Of a stretch of DNA of 64,000 bases, positions 8,819 through 17,318 are shown piece after piece (position 1 is the stretch's first letter; every line of letters starts with the position of its first letter). The position numbers were made by a program, and so were the translations under genes. Source of the stretch: Pseudomonas fluorescens (GTDB lineage Bacteria > Pseudomonadota > Gammaproteobacteria > Pseudomonadales > Pseudomonadaceae); the NCBI RefSeq assembly GCF_902497625.1, contig NZ_CABVGX010000024.1:1-64000 (forward strand). Reading direction: 5' to 3'. The notes below the pieces were generated by a model. The model worked only from the letters and a program-made list of their open reading frames with translations, was not told the origin of the DNA and ran no database searches.

Positions 8819-9028
8819 ATGAAGATCGATCCGCGAATAAGTGCCGAACTGGCAAGGCTTGAGCCCAATCAGGTTGGCGTCATGGCCTGGTCCTTGTTGG
8901 CACATCCACCACTCAGCATGGCAGGGGGCATTCCCGGCCAGCCTGATCCTGATACCCCGAATGAACAACCGACCGAACCGGGCGTGCCCACTCTGCCGGA
9001 TGAGCCGCCACCGGCGCCGGTTGCCTGA
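8819..9028 (+). CDS. Small Pro-rich protein of unknown function
   Basis: 69 residues, with a good ribosome site (AGGAG, six bases before ATG). The N-terminal half is mixed (MKIDPRISAELARLEPNQ), then a short hydrophobic patch (VMAWSLLAHPPLSMAG), then a tail rich in Pro, Glu, Thr and Asp with PxxP-like spacing. No signal peptide, no recognised domain. The Shine-Dalgarno and a coding-like composition support a real gene. It may be cotranscribed with dcd, about 107 bases upstream. Function unknown. Confidence 0.6.
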   Translation: MKIDPRISAELARLEPNQVGVMAWSLLAHPPLSMAGGIPGQPDPDTPNEQPTEPGVPTLPDEPPPAPVA

Positions 9029-9068
9029 CAGATTTGCCTTATCGCCGGTCGCATGACCGGCGATTTCT

Positions 9069-9155
9069 GTAGGAGCAAGCTTGCTCGCGATACCGTTGTA
9101 CCAGTCACCAGGTTACTGACTGATTAACCGCCTTCGCGAGCAAGCTTCGCTCCTC
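9069..9155. repeat. REPIN (GTAGGAGCAAGCTTGCTCGCGA class)
   Basis: Two inverted REP elements about 40 bases apart: GTAGGAGCAAGCTTGCTCGC on the left and GCGAGCAAGCTTCGCTCCTCC on the right. They lie between the convergent small gene and pdeM. Confidence 0.85.
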
Positions 9156-9169
9156 CAGGATGCTAAACC

Positions 9170-9826
9170 TCAACTGACCGGCCAGATCTCGTTATCGCCG
9201 ATCACGAATATCCTGCAGCTCTCATCCCGCTCAACCTGATACCCACCTGTAAATGCCCCAAAGGCAGGCAGCAGGCTAATCTCCCCGCCGAATTTGAAAC
9301 ATGCCAATCGCAGGCTCTGGCGGCCGCGTCCATGTAGTCGGTAGACGGGGTGCACATGGCCAGCCAAAACGTGACGACTCGGGTGAGGGTCAGGCTCGTG
9401 CTGAAGCGCGAACGGTCCCAACAGCAAGGGCTCCGGCACCACGCGAATGTTCAGGGAGGCGGGCGGGTCGCCGGCGCGCTTGTCGTGGTTGCCGCGGATC
9501 AGCGTCATCGGCAGATCACGGTGCTGCTCCCGCCACCGGGCCAGCGCTTCCAGCGTAGCTTTTGCGTGGGAGCCGGGACCGTGCAAAAAGTCCCCGAGAA
9601 AAATCAGCTGCCGGCAGGGCAATGCCTCGAGAAGAGCGTTCAACACCGAGATATTGCTCGAAGTCGTGCCTTGAGGCACCGGTTGGCCGAGACTTCGATA
9701 AGCGGCGGCTTTGCCAAAGTGCACATCGGCGATCAGCAACGCCTCCTGTGCCGGCCAGTAGATGGCTTTCTCCGGCAGTAGCCAGAGCTCTTCGCCCGCC
9801 AGTTTTATAGGATAAGGCGTGCTCAT
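9170..9826 (-). CDS. pdeM: Ligase-associated DNA-damage-response metallophosphoesterase
   Basis: 218-residue calcineurin-type phosphoesterase. The metal-binding motifs are all visible: ADVHFGK (about 34-40), GDFLHG (about 78-83), RGNHDK (about 115-120) and AGHVHP (about 153-158). Families of this type next to an Lhr-like helicase and an ATP-dependent ligase are annotated PdeM, a predicted DNA endonuclease/phosphodiesterase of a DNA repair module. Its start overlaps the helicase stop by a single base, so the two are translationally coupled. The ligase and exonuclease partners lie 7 kb away on the same strand. The biochemical role within the module is inferred from the family. Confidence 0.9.
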   Translation of the reverse strand: MSTPYPIKLAGEELWLLPEKAIYWPAQEALLIADVHFGKAAAYRSLGQPVPQGTTSSNISVLNALLEALPCRQLIFLGDFLHGPGSHAKATLEALARWREQHRDLPMTLIRGNHDKRAGDPPASLNIRVVPEPLLLGPFALQHEPDPHPSRHVLAGHVHPVYRLHGRGRQSLRLACFKFGGEISLLPAFGAFTGGYQVERDESCRIFVIGDNEIWPVS

Positions 9827-12312
9827 CAGTCCTTCCCTGTTTCGGCAGTTTTCTCGAGATCGCTGACCATGCGTCTGATGCGGTCGGCGAGTTTTTCCGA
9901 ACTCATGCTTTCGCGCATGCGCTCGACCAGCAGCGGAAATCCTAAAGGCGTAGGACGTTTGATGAGGTGCAAGTCCATTCTTAACGTGTTGAGCCGCGCC
10001 AATGTCTGCTCCAGGCGATGAATATCCAGTTCTTCGCGCAGGACTTCTTCCCCGGCCTGCGCCAGCAAAAGATTATCTGCGTCGTATTGCTTGAACACCT
10101 GAAAAAACAACCCGCTCGACGCCTGAACCTGGCGCGTACTTTTCGGCGCACCCGGGTAGCCGGCGAACACCAGCCCGGCGATACGGGCAATTTCGCGAAA
10201 ACGTCGCAAGGCAAGCTCACCGGCGTTCAAGCTGGCGAGGACGTCCTTCAACAGAAATTCCGGACTCAACAACTCGGCATTCAAATGTTCGGACCAATCG
10301 ATGTACGTGGCGCTGAGCAACTCCAAACCGTAATCGTTGACCGCAATGGAAAACGTCACCGCCACGCGTTGACTCACCCGCCAAGCCAACAAACTCGCCA
10401 GGCCTAAATGCACCTGACGGCCGGCGAATGGGTAGAGAAACAAATGCCAGCCTTCGCGAGACTTCAGCGCCTCGGCCAGCAGGCTGTCTTCGGTCGGCAA
10501 TCCTGACCACTGCTGTTGCACTTCAAGCAGTGGCCGCAACGCACGCATTTCCGGGCCCATGAATTCACCCCGGGCGGCTGCGCCAAAGCGCACGACCACC
10601 GCATGGGCCAGCTCATTGGATAGGGGCATGCGTCCACCATTCCAGCGCGGCACGGCAGCTTTTTTCGCGGTGCTGCGTTTGACGTACGCCGTCATGTTTT
10701 CCACTCGCACCAACTCGAGCACGCGACCGGCAAACAGAAATCCGTCCCCAGGTTTCAGACGCGCGATGAACCCTTCCTCGACGCTGCCCAATTGCTTGCC
10801 GCCGCCGCCCTTGCTCCAGAATTTCAAATTGATACTGGCGTCGCTGACGATGGTGCCGACGCTCATGCGATGACGTCGGGCCAGCCGCGCATCGGGTACG
10901 CGCCAGACGCCGTGCTCATCCGGCTCGACGCGGCGATAATCCGGATACGCTGTCAGCGAAAGACCACCGTGGCGTACGAATGCCAGGGCCCAGACCCAGT
11001 CTTCAGGCGTGAGATCACGGTAAGCCCAGGCACCACGTACCTCTTCGTACAAATCATCGGGCAAAAACCCACCGCCCAGGGCCATGCTGACCAAATGCTG
11101 CACCAGCACATCCAGTGGTTTGTGCGGTGAGGCACGGGGCTCGATCTGTCGTTGCGCCACGGCGTCTTGTGCGGCGATCGCTTCGATCAATTCCAGGCTG
11201 TGGGTCGGCACCAATGTGACTCGCGACACTCGCCCCGGTGCGTGACCGGAGCGACCGGCCCGTTGCATCAGCCGCGCCACACCTTTAGCCGAGCCAATTT
11301 GCAGCACGCGTTCCACCGGCAGGAAATCCACACCGAGGTCCAGGCTCGAGGTGCACACGACGGCCTTGAGCTGGCCGTCCTTGAGGGCGCGTTCGACCCA
11401 GTCGCGGGTCTCGCGCGATAGCGATCCATGGTGCAAGGCGATGATGCCCGCCCAGTCCGGGCGAGCGTCCAGCAAGGCCTGATACCAGATCTCCGATTGT
11501 GCACGAGTGTTGGTGAAAACCAGGCAACTGGGGCTGGAGTCCACCTCGGCGACCACCTGCGGCAGCATCTTCAAACCGATATGTCCCGCCCAGGGAAACC
11601 GCTCGGTAGCCGGCGGCAATAGGGTGTCGACGCGAAGGTCCTTGCTCGACTTTCCCTGCACGCTGATCCCGCCACCCTGTGGGATCAACACCTGTTCGGC
11701 GTGAGCCTGATTACCCAGGGTCGCCGAAACACCCCAGACGATCAGTTCCGGGTTCCACCGACGCAAGCGCGCCAGCGCCAGTTGCAGTTGCACGCCACGT
11801 TTGTTGCCAAGCAATTCATGCCATTCATCCACGACCACCATTCGCAGGGTCGACAGTGCGGTGTGTGCGTCGGCGCGGGCGAGCATCAGAGTCAGGCTTT
11901 CGGGGGTGGTGATCAGTGTGGTGGGCGCGCGGCGGCTTTGCCGGGCGCGCTCGCTGCTGCTGGTGTCGCCCGTGCGAACGCCGACAGACCACGGGATCTG
12001 CAAATCGAGCAGCGGCGCTTCGAGTGCGCGTGCGGTATCCGCGGCGAGGGCGCGCATCGGGGTTATCCACAGCACCGTCAGCGGTTCGGCGACCGGTTTG
12101 CGTTTGCGCGGTTTTTCAACCGGAGGAGTCAGGCGCGCGAAGCGATTGAGCGCTGCAAACCACACTGCATAGGTTTTACCGGCGCCGGTGCTGGCGTGCA
12201 ATAAACCGGAGTGGCCGTTTTTGACCGCTGACCACACCTGTTTCTGAAAGGCGAAAGGCTGCCAGCCGCGAGCGGTAAACCATTGTTGAGCAAAGTTGGG
12301 GGATTTTCCCAT
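9826..12312 (-). CDS. Ligase-associated DNA-damage-response DEXH-box helicase (Lhr-like)
   Basis: 828-residue superfamily 2 helicase. Walker A is HASTGAGKTYAVW (about 39-51); the DEXH box reads DEWHELLGNKRG (about 167-178), the DEWH variant typical of the ligase-associated group; motif III is VSATLG; motif VI is QRAGRSGHAPG (about 350-360). A Lhr-type C-terminal region follows. It is the 3'-5' helicase of a module with ligase, exonuclease and PdeM, thought to act in double-strand or cross-link repair. No clear Shine-Dalgarno precedes the ATG; instead an inverted repeat (12329-12346) lies just upstream. The gene is followed by pdeM with a one-base overlap. Confidence 0.92.
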   Translation of the reverse strand: MGKSPNFAQQWFTARGWQPFAFQKQVWSAVKNGHSGLLHASTGAGKTYAVWFAALNRFARLTPPVEKPRKRKPVAEPLTVLWITPMRALAADTARALEAPLLDLQIPWSVGVRTGDTSSSERARQSRRAPTTLITTPESLTLMLARADAHTALSTLRMVVVDEWHELLGNKRGVQLQLALARLRRWNPELIVWGVSATLGNQAHAEQVLIPQGGGISVQGKSSKDLRVDTLLPPATERFPWAGHIGLKMLPQVVAEVDSSPSCLVFTNTRAQSEIWYQALLDARPDWAGIIALHHGSLSRETRDWVERALKDGQLKAVVCTSSLDLGVDFLPVERVLQIGSAKGVARLMQRAGRSGHAPGRVSRVTLVPTHSLELIEAIAAQDAVAQRQIEPRASPHKPLDVLVQHLVSMALGGGFLPDDLYEEVRGAWAYRDLTPEDWVWALAFVRHGGLSLTAYPDYRRVEPDEHGVWRVPDARLARRHRMSVGTIVSDASINLKFWSKGGGGKQLGSVEEGFIARLKPGDGFLFAGRVLELVRVENMTAYVKRSTAKKAAVPRWNGGRMPLSNELAHAVVVRFGAAARGEFMGPEMRALRPLLEVQQQWSGLPTEDSLLAEALKSREGWHLFLYPFAGRQVHLGLASLLAWRVSQRVAVTFSIAVNDYGLELLSATYIDWSEHLNAELLSPEFLLKDVLASLNAGELALRRFREIARIAGLVFAGYPGAPKSTRQVQASSGLFFQVFKQYDADNLLLAQAGEEVLREELDIHRLEQTLARLNTLRMDLHLIKRPTPLGFPLLVERMRESMSSEKLADRIRRMVSDLEKTAETGKD

Positions 12313-12328
12313 GCCGGCCGTGTGCGCT

Positions 12329-12346
12329 CTGAAAGTGTTCTTTCAG
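12329..12346. promoter_or_regulatory. Inverted repeat upstream of the helicase gene
   Basis: CTGAAAG, four bases, CTTTCAG: a perfect 7-bp inverted repeat 16 bases before the helicase ATG. It could be an operator or an RNA hairpin in the leader. No weight is placed on a named regulator. Confidence 0.4.
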
Positions 12347-12419
12347 TGACCACGGCGGCATGGGACAAGTTTAATCGGCTCGCGCCCGGACCAACCTCGG
12401 CGCCTGCAAGGCGCGGGCG

Positions 12420-13184
12420 TTACTTGAGATTGCCGCTGAGGAATTGCTGCAGGCGTTCACTCTTCGGGTTGCCCAGCACATCTTCCGGTGCGCCTTCTTC
12501 CTCGACCAGCCCCTGGTGCAGAAACAGCACCTGACTCGACACCTTGCGCGCAAAGCTCATTTCGTGGGTGACCATGATCATCGTCCGGCCTTCTTCGGCC
12601 AGGCCCTGAATCACCTTCAGCACTTCGCCGACCAGCTCCGGATCAAGCGCCGAGGTCGGTTCGTCGAACAGCATGACTTCCGGCTCCATCGCCAGCGCAC
12701 GGGCAATCGCCACGCGCTGCTGCTGACCGCCCGACAGAAACGCCGGGTACTGATCCGCCACGCGAGCTGCCAGGCCGACCTTGTCGAGATAGCGTCGGGC
12801 GCGGTCTTCAGCTTCCTTTTTGTCACAGCCCAATACGCGGCGCGGGGCCATGGTGATGTTTTCCAGTACCGTCATGTGGCTCCACAGGTTGAAATGCTGG
12901 AACACCATCGCCAGACGTGTGCGGATCCGCTGCAACTCGTCGGCATCAGCCACATGGATGCCGTGGCGATCCTTGACCATGCGGATGTCCTTGCCATCCA
13001 GGCTCATGGTGCCTTCGTTGGGTTGTTCGAGAAAGTTGATGCAGCGCAGGAAGGTGCTCTTGCCCGAACCGCTGGCGCCGATCAGGCTGATCACGTCACC
13101 GGTGTTGGCCTTGAGCGAAACGCCTTTGAGCACATGGTGGTCGCCGTAGCTCTTGTGCAGGCCTTCGATGGTCAGTTTGTACAT
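12420..13184 (-). CDS. Polar amino-acid ABC transporter ATPase (AotP/HisP type)
   Basis: 254-residue ATP-binding subunit. Walker A GASGSGKST (about 36-44), Q-loop VFQHFNLW, signature LSGGQQQRVAIARAL (about 156-170) and Walker B VMLFDEPTSALDPE are intact. The insertion VKDRHGIHVADADELQ after the Walker A region is typical of the HisP/AotP branch. It is the last gene of a five-gene minus-strand operon with binding protein, two permeases and a desuccinylase-like protein, the same set as P. aeruginosa aotJQMOP (arginine/ornithine uptake). The regulator argR that follows aotP in P. aeruginosa is absent here; the helicase gene comes next instead. The substrate is therefore only inferred. Confidence 0.9.
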   Translation of the reverse strand: MYKLTIEGLHKSYGDHHVLKGVSLKANTGDVISLIGASGSGKSTFLRCINFLEQPNEGTMSLDGKDIRMVKDRHGIHVADADELQRIRTRLAMVFQHFNLWSHMTVLENITMAPRRVLGCDKKEAEDRARRYLDKVGLAARVADQYPAFLSGGQQQRVAIARALAMEPEVMLFDEPTSALDPELVGEVLKVIQGLAEEGRTMIMVTHEMSFARKVSSQVLFLHQGLVEEEGAPEDVLGNPKSERLQQFLSGNLK

Positions 13185-13197
13185 GGGACATGCATCC

Positions 13198-14316
13198 TCA
13201 AGGCGAAAGTAGGTAGCCGCTGCGATAGGCTTCGGTGCCCGCGACGTGGGCGATCACCATGCCGGCAGTGGCCATGCGCCGCCGCGAGCGGGCGTACATC
13301 AACCCGGCGGCGGTGCAATGAATGGGGGTGACGTGGTTCAGGATCGGGTCAATGATTTCCGCGATCAATTGCCCGGCCTGCAGGTATTCGCCCGGCAGTG
13401 CGGTGAACACCAGCAAGCCGCCGACGGGCGTGGCGACGGGTTCGACGGCGGCGAGCGGAGTCGCCGGGTAGGGCAGCTCCGGCAGCGGCCGCGACTCGCC
13501 GGCGATGGCGCCAAAATGGATCAGGTAGTCGATCAGTGCCTGGCAGTCGAGGCTGGCCAACGGGTGATTGACGTCCCCTTGCCCGCGCAATTCGACCGTC
13601 ACCGAAAAGCTGCCCATGGGGATCTTGAACTGCTCGCCAAAACGTTCGTTCAATTGCCACCACAGCAGCGTAAAGCACTCATCGAACGACTGACCGCCGG
13701 AATCGGTCGCCAGCAGGCTGGCCTCGGCGCCGATGTAGCGGGCCAGCGGTTCCACTTGGGGCCAGGCTTGCGGCGTAGTGTAAAGGTGCGCGACGGCTTC
13801 GAAATCGCAGTGCAGATCGAGCACGATATCGGCATCACAGGCCAGACGTTGCAGGATCAGGCGTTGGGATTGCAACTGAGTGCTGGCGGTCTGCCGCGCC
13901 AGCGCATGGCGCAGGCTGGTGCGGATCAGTTCAAGGTTGCGCCGCGGATCGTCACTGAGCTGGCCTTCGATCTCATTGCCGACCTCTTCACTGAGGTCGA
14001 CGAACCAGCGATTGAAGTTTTGTCCGCTCTCCAGATCATAGCGACCCAGCGGCACGTCCATCAGCACTTGCTCGAGACCGACCGGGTTGGCGACCGGCAC
14101 CAGCACGATTTCACTGCGCAGGCGGCCGGCAGCTTCCAGTTCCGCCAGGCGCTGTTTGAGGTGCCAGGCCACCAACATGCCGGGCATTTCATCGGCGTGC
14201 AGGGAAGCCTGAATATAGATCTTGCCTTGGGCCGAGGTCGGGCCGAAGTGGAAGCTGTGGATCTGTCGAGCGGTCCCCGGCAGCGGGGCCAGCAAGTCAT
14301 GAATCTGGTGGCGCAT
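13198..14316 (-). CDS. AotO-like succinylglutamate desuccinylase/aspartoacylase-family protein
   Basis: 372 residues. The zinc-site pattern HADEMPG (about 41-47) and a later DLHCDFEA (about 167-174, supplying the distal His) match the AstE/aspartoacylase metallocarboxypeptidase fold; NFNRWFVDL (about 104-112) and the Glu in VTVELRGQGD (about 244-253) fit the substrate-binding and catalytic positions. In P. aeruginosa, aotO occupies the same place in the aot operon but is reported as dispensable for transport, so it may deacylate a transported or derived compound. It lies 24 bases after the upstream permease gene and 13 bases before the ATPase gene. Enzyme activity is inferred from the family only. 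Confidence 0.85.
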   Translation of the reverse strand: MRHQIHDLLAPLPGTARQIHSFHFGPTSAQGKIYIQASLHADEMPGMLVAWHLKQRLAELEAAGRLRSEIVLVPVANPVGLEQVLMDVPLGRYDLESGQNFNRWFVDLSEEVGNEIEGQLSDDPRRNLELIRTSLRHALARQTASTQLQSQRLILQRLACDADIVLDLHCDFEAVAHLYTTPQAWPQVEPLARYIGAEASLLATDSGGQSFDECFTLLWWQLNERFGEQFKIPMGSFSVTVELRGQGDVNHPLASLDCQALIDYLIHFGAIAGESRPLPELPYPATPLAAVEPVATPVGGLLVFTALPGEYLQAGQLIAEIIDPILNHVTPIHCTAAGLMYARSRRRMATAGMVIAHVAGTEAYRSGYLLSP

Positions 14317-14340
14317 GTCTCTTTATTCCTGAAGCGGGTC

Positions 14341-15051
14341 TCAGTGGGTCGGCCCGAGAAAAGCCAGCCATCGGCGTTCGGCGAGGCGAAACAGGCCGAC
14401 CAGCGCAAAGGTAATGGTCAGGTAGATCAGTGCGGCAATGCCGAACGACTGAAAAGTCAGGAAGGTCGCCGAGTTGGCGTCCCGCGCGACTTTGAGAATG
14501 TCCGGAATGGTTGCCGTGAATGCCACGGTGGTCGAGTGCAGCATCAGGATCACTTCGTTGCTGTAATAAGGCAGCGAACGACGCAGGGCGGACGGCATGA
14601 TCACGTAGGCATATAGCTTCCAGCCGGTAAGACCGTAAGCTTTGGCGGCCTCGACTTCACCGTGGTTCATGTTGCGAATCGCGCCGGCGAAAATTTCCGT
14701 GGTGTAGGCGCAGGTGTTGAGGGCGAAGGCGAGGATCGTGCAGTTCATCGCATCACGAAAGAACGCATCGAGTATCGGCTGCTCACGCACGGCCGCCAGG
14801 CTGTAGATGCCGGTGTAGCAGATCAGCAACTGGATATACAACGGCGTGCCGCGAAACAGGTACGTGTAGAACTGCACCGGCCAGCGGACGTAGAAATGAG
14901 GCGATACCCGCGCGATGGACAGCGGTATCGACACCACAAAGCCTATCAGGATCGAGATGCTGAGCAGCCACATCGTCATGGCCAGGCCAGTAATGTTGTA
15001 ACCGTCGGTATAGAGGAAGGGTTTCCAGTATTCCTGCAGGAGTTCGATCAT
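14341..15051 (-). CDS. Amino-acid ABC transporter permease (AotM/HisM type)
   Basis: 236-residue inner-membrane permease with about five transmembrane helices. The EAA loop that contacts the ATPase reads EVEAAKAYGLTGWKLYAYVIMP (split here: EVEAAKAYGLTG then WKLYAYVIMP), at about 133-154. It begins inside the last four bases of the AotQ-like gene (ATGA overlap), so the two permeases are coupled and expected to form a heterodimer. Substrate is taken from operon similarity to aot/his systems. Confidence 0.9.
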   Translation of the reverse strand: MIELLQEYWKPFLYTDGYNITGLAMTMWLLSISILIGFVVSIPLSIARVSPHFYVRWPVQFYTYLFRGTPLYIQLLICYTGIYSLAAVREQPILDAFFRDAMNCTILAFALNTCAYTTEIFAGAIRNMNHGEVEAAKAYGLTGWKLYAYVIMPSALRRSLPYYSNEVILMLHSTTVAFTATIPDILKVARDANSATFLTFQSFGIAALIYLTITFALVGLFRLAERRWLAFLGPTH

Positions 15052-15776
15052 CGTACGGCCTCCCGGGAACCGGCGGCGTACCGGCGTTCGAGCCAGCGCA
15101 GAATCAAGTTGGATGCACTGGTGATGAGCAGGTAGATCAACGCTGCCAGCACCAGGAAGTAAAACAGTTGATAGGTGCTTTTACCGGCGTCCTGAGCGGC
15201 TTTCACCAGGTCGGCGAGGCCGATGATCGACACCAGCGCGGTGGCCTTGAGCATCACCATCCAGTTGTTACCGATGCCAGGCAGGGCAAATCGCATCATC
15301 TGCGGAAACACAATGATCCAGAAGCGCTGGCCGCGCTTGAGGCCGTAAGCCGTGGCCGCTTCGACCTGACCGCGGGGAACCGCAAGGATCGCGCCGCGGA
15401 AGGTTTCGGTGAAATACGCGCCATAGATGAAACCCAAGGTCAGCACGCCGGCACTGAACGGGTTGATCTCGATGTATTCCCATTCCATGAAATCGGTGAA
15501 GGTGGTCAACCAGGTTTGCAGGCTGTAGAAAATCAGCAGCATCAGCACCAGGTCCGGGACCCCGCGAATCAGCGTGGTGTAGAGCTGTGCCGGCAAACGC
15601 ACGAGTTTTACTTTGGACAATTTGGCACTGGCGCCCAGCAGGCCGAGCAACACGGCCACCAGCAGCGACAACGCCGACAATTTGATGGTCATCCAGGTGC
15701 CTTGCATCAGCAACGGGCCGAAACCCTGGAGGCTGAAGGCGGAGAGCCCCAGATTTTCTAAGAGGTTTTCGAACAT
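15048..15776 (-). CDS. Amino-acid ABC transporter permease (AotQ/HisQ type)
   Basis: 242-residue inner-membrane permease. TM helices are seen near 17-45, 60-85, 105-125 and 195-220; the EAA motif region is QVEAATAYGLKRGQRFW (about 137-153). The pair with the next permease forms the transport channel. The gene starts 57 bases after the binding-protein gene, with a terminator-like hairpin in that gap, which would lower its expression relative to the binding protein. Confidence 0.9.
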   Translation of the reverse strand: MFENLLENLGLSAFSLQGFGPLLMQGTWMTIKLSALSLLVAVLLGLLGASAKLSKVKLVRLPAQLYTTLIRGVPDLVLMLLIFYSLQTWLTTFTDFMEWEYIEINPFSAGVLTLGFIYGAYFTETFRGAILAVPRGQVEAATAYGLKRGQRFWIIVFPQMMRFALPGIGNNWMVMLKATALVSIIGLADLVKAAQDAGKSTYQLFYFLVLAALIYLLITSASNLILRWLERRYAAGSREAVR

Positions 15777-15799
15777 GGAAACAGCAACCTGATCAGGTG

Positions 15800-15827
15800 A
15801 AAAAAGCGCCCATCAGACGATGGGCGC
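15800..15827 (-). terminator. Attenuator hairpin between the aotJ-like and aotQ-like genes
   Basis: Eight-base perfect stem GCGCCCAT / ATGGGCGC with a six-base loop, followed on the minus strand by a run of six U residues. It sits immediately after the binding-protein stop codon, inside the operon. It should partially terminate or protect the upstream mRNA, giving excess binding protein over membrane components. Confidence 0.8.
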
Positions 15828-15833
15828 CGGGCA

Positions 15834-16616
15834 TCATTTGCCGCTGTAGAGATTCAGATCGCCGAAGTGTTTTTTCTGAATGGTGGCGTAGGTGCCATCA
15901 TCATGTAACGCTTTGATACCTTTATCCAAAAGCGCTTTCAGCTCGGTGTTACCTTTACGGATGCCGATCGCGGTTTTCGACGGCAACAATTCGCTGTCGA
16001 CCGGTTGGCTGACTTCGTAGCCTTCACCTTTTGGCGACTTCAAAAAGCCCAGTTCTGCTTGCAGCATGTCCTGAATGGCGGCGTCGAGACGGCCCGAAGT
16101 CAGGTCCGAATACACCTGGTCCTGGTTCTGATAGGCCTGGGTTTTGACCCCGGCCTTGTCCAGTACAGCTTTGGCGTAGGCTTCCTGAATGGTGCCTTGC
16201 TCGTAGCCAACGGTTTTGCCTTTGAGCGAAGCGGCGTCCGCGCTCAGGCCGGAACCCTTCTTGAATACGTAGGCGGTAGGACCGGAGAACAACTCGTTAG
16301 AGAAGTCGATGACTTTCTCACGGGCCGGGGTGACGGTCATTGAGGAGATCACGCCGTCGAATTTATTGGCTTTGAGGCCAGGAATCATGCCGTCGAAATC
16401 GCTTTCAACCCATTTGCATTTGACCTTCAGCTCGGCGCAGATCGCGTTCCCCAGATCAATGTCGAAACCTACCAGGTTGCCATCAGCCGCTTTCGACTCG
16501 AATGGCGCGTAGGAGGGGTCAACACCAAAACGCAATTCCTTGTATTCCTTGGCCAGCGCGGAGCCAGCGGCCACGCACAATGCCAGTGCAGAAAGGGTCA
16601 GCAATGCTTTTTTCAT
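15834..16616 (-). CDS. Periplasmic basic amino-acid-binding protein (AotJ/ArgT/HisJ type)
   Basis: 260 residues with a Sec signal peptide (MKKALLTLSALALCVAAGSALA) cleaved before KEYKELRFG. The mature part is a family 3 solute-binding protein: FGVDPSYAPFESK at the N-terminus, GFDIDLGNAICAEL (about 49-62), SSMTVTPAREKVIDFS (about 90-105, containing the Arg that holds the ligand carboxylate) and the DMLQAELGFL region. It delivers substrate to the downstream permease. Basic amino acids such as arginine or ornithine are the likely ligands by similarity to aot. First gene of the operon. Confidence 0.9.
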   Translation of the reverse strand: MKKALLTLSALALCVAAGSALAKEYKELRFGVDPSYAPFESKAADGNLVGFDIDLGNAICAELKVKCKWVESDFDGMIPGLKANKFDGVISSMTVTPAREKVIDFSNELFSGPTAYVFKKGSGLSADAASLKGKTVGYEQGTIQEAYAKAVLDKAGVKTQAYQNQDQVYSDLTSGRLDAAIQDMLQAELGFLKSPKGEGYEVSQPVDSELLPSKTAIGIRKGNTELKALLDKGIKALHDDGTYATIQKKHFGDLNLYSGK

Positions 16617-16828
16617 TATTCAATCCCTAAGAACCAATATGAGCGCTTGTGGCGCAGAATTATTGTTACTGCAAAGCGTAAGACCGGGTGAAGGTAGCAA
16701 TTTCCGAACCAGAGTCCCGAACAAGTGTTTTAAAAGGTGAATCAAGAAGTGGCAAGAAGAAAATGGTGCGCGTGAATGATCGAGGTGAAATTGCTGCACC
16801 AAATCAGTTCAGGACCACTGAGATACCT
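16617..16828. other. Upstream region of the aotJ-like operon
   Basis: About 210 bases without a credible gene between the start of the aotJ-like gene and the REPIN array. It should hold the operon promoter on the minus strand. I could not identify a confident ArgR site by eye. Confidence 0.4.
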
Positions 16829-17311
16829 GTAGGAGTGAGCCTGCTCGCGAAAGCTGTTCGTCCTTTACATTTAATTGACTGGCACGCCGCTATCGCGAGC
16901 AGGCTCGCTCCCGCAGGGGTATGCAGCCGACGCAGGATTTGTGTCTGGTGATTTATTTGTAGGAGTGAGCCTGCTCGCGAAAGCTGTTCGTCCGTTACAT
17001 CTTGATTGACTGGCACGCCGCCATTGCGAGCAGGCTCACTCCCAAAGGGGCTATGCAGCCGACGCAAGATCGGTGTCTGGTGATCTAATGGTAGGAGTGA
17101 GCCTGCTCGCGAAAGCTATTTGTCCGTTACATCTTAATTGACTGGCACGCCGCTATCGCGAGCAGGCTCGCTCCCACAGGGGTATGCAGCCGACGCAGGA
17201 TTTGTGTCTGGTGATTTATTTGTAGGAGTGAGCCTGCTCGCGAAAGCTGTTCGTCCGTTACATCTTGATTGACTGGCACGCCGCTATCGCGAGCAGGCTC
17301 ACTCCTACAGG
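16829..17311. repeat. Tandem array of four REPIN units (period about 130 bp)
   Basis: Units start at 16829, 16959, 17091 and 17222 with GTAGGAGTGAGCCTGCTCGC. Each contains the left REP, about 35 bases of spacer with CCGTTACATC and GACTGGCACGCCGC, the inverted right REP (GCGAGCAGGCTCACTCC) and, in units 1-3, a 40-base linker with TATGCAGCCGACGCA and GTGTCTGGTGAT. Unit 4 stops after its right REP, nearly touching the ligase stop codon. The linker is repeated too, so the array grew by tandem duplication of a whole REPIN plus flank, not by separate insertions. Units differ by a few substitutions. Confidence 0.95.
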
Positions 17312-17318
17312 GTTTCGG

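Noticed and set aside
13246..14616. 456-codon plus-strand open frame opposite the AotO-like gene
   Set aside because: Antisense shadow of an operon gene with clear motifs; composition is rich in Gln, Arg and Gly as expected of a reversed frame.
16804..17067. Open frames within the REPIN array
   Set aside because: Translations of palindromic repeats in both strands; no ribosome site.
16829..17311. Tandem repeats considered as a CRISPR array
   Set aside because: Unit length of about 130 bp, repeated linkers that are identical rather than unique spacers, and no cas genes anywhere in the window.
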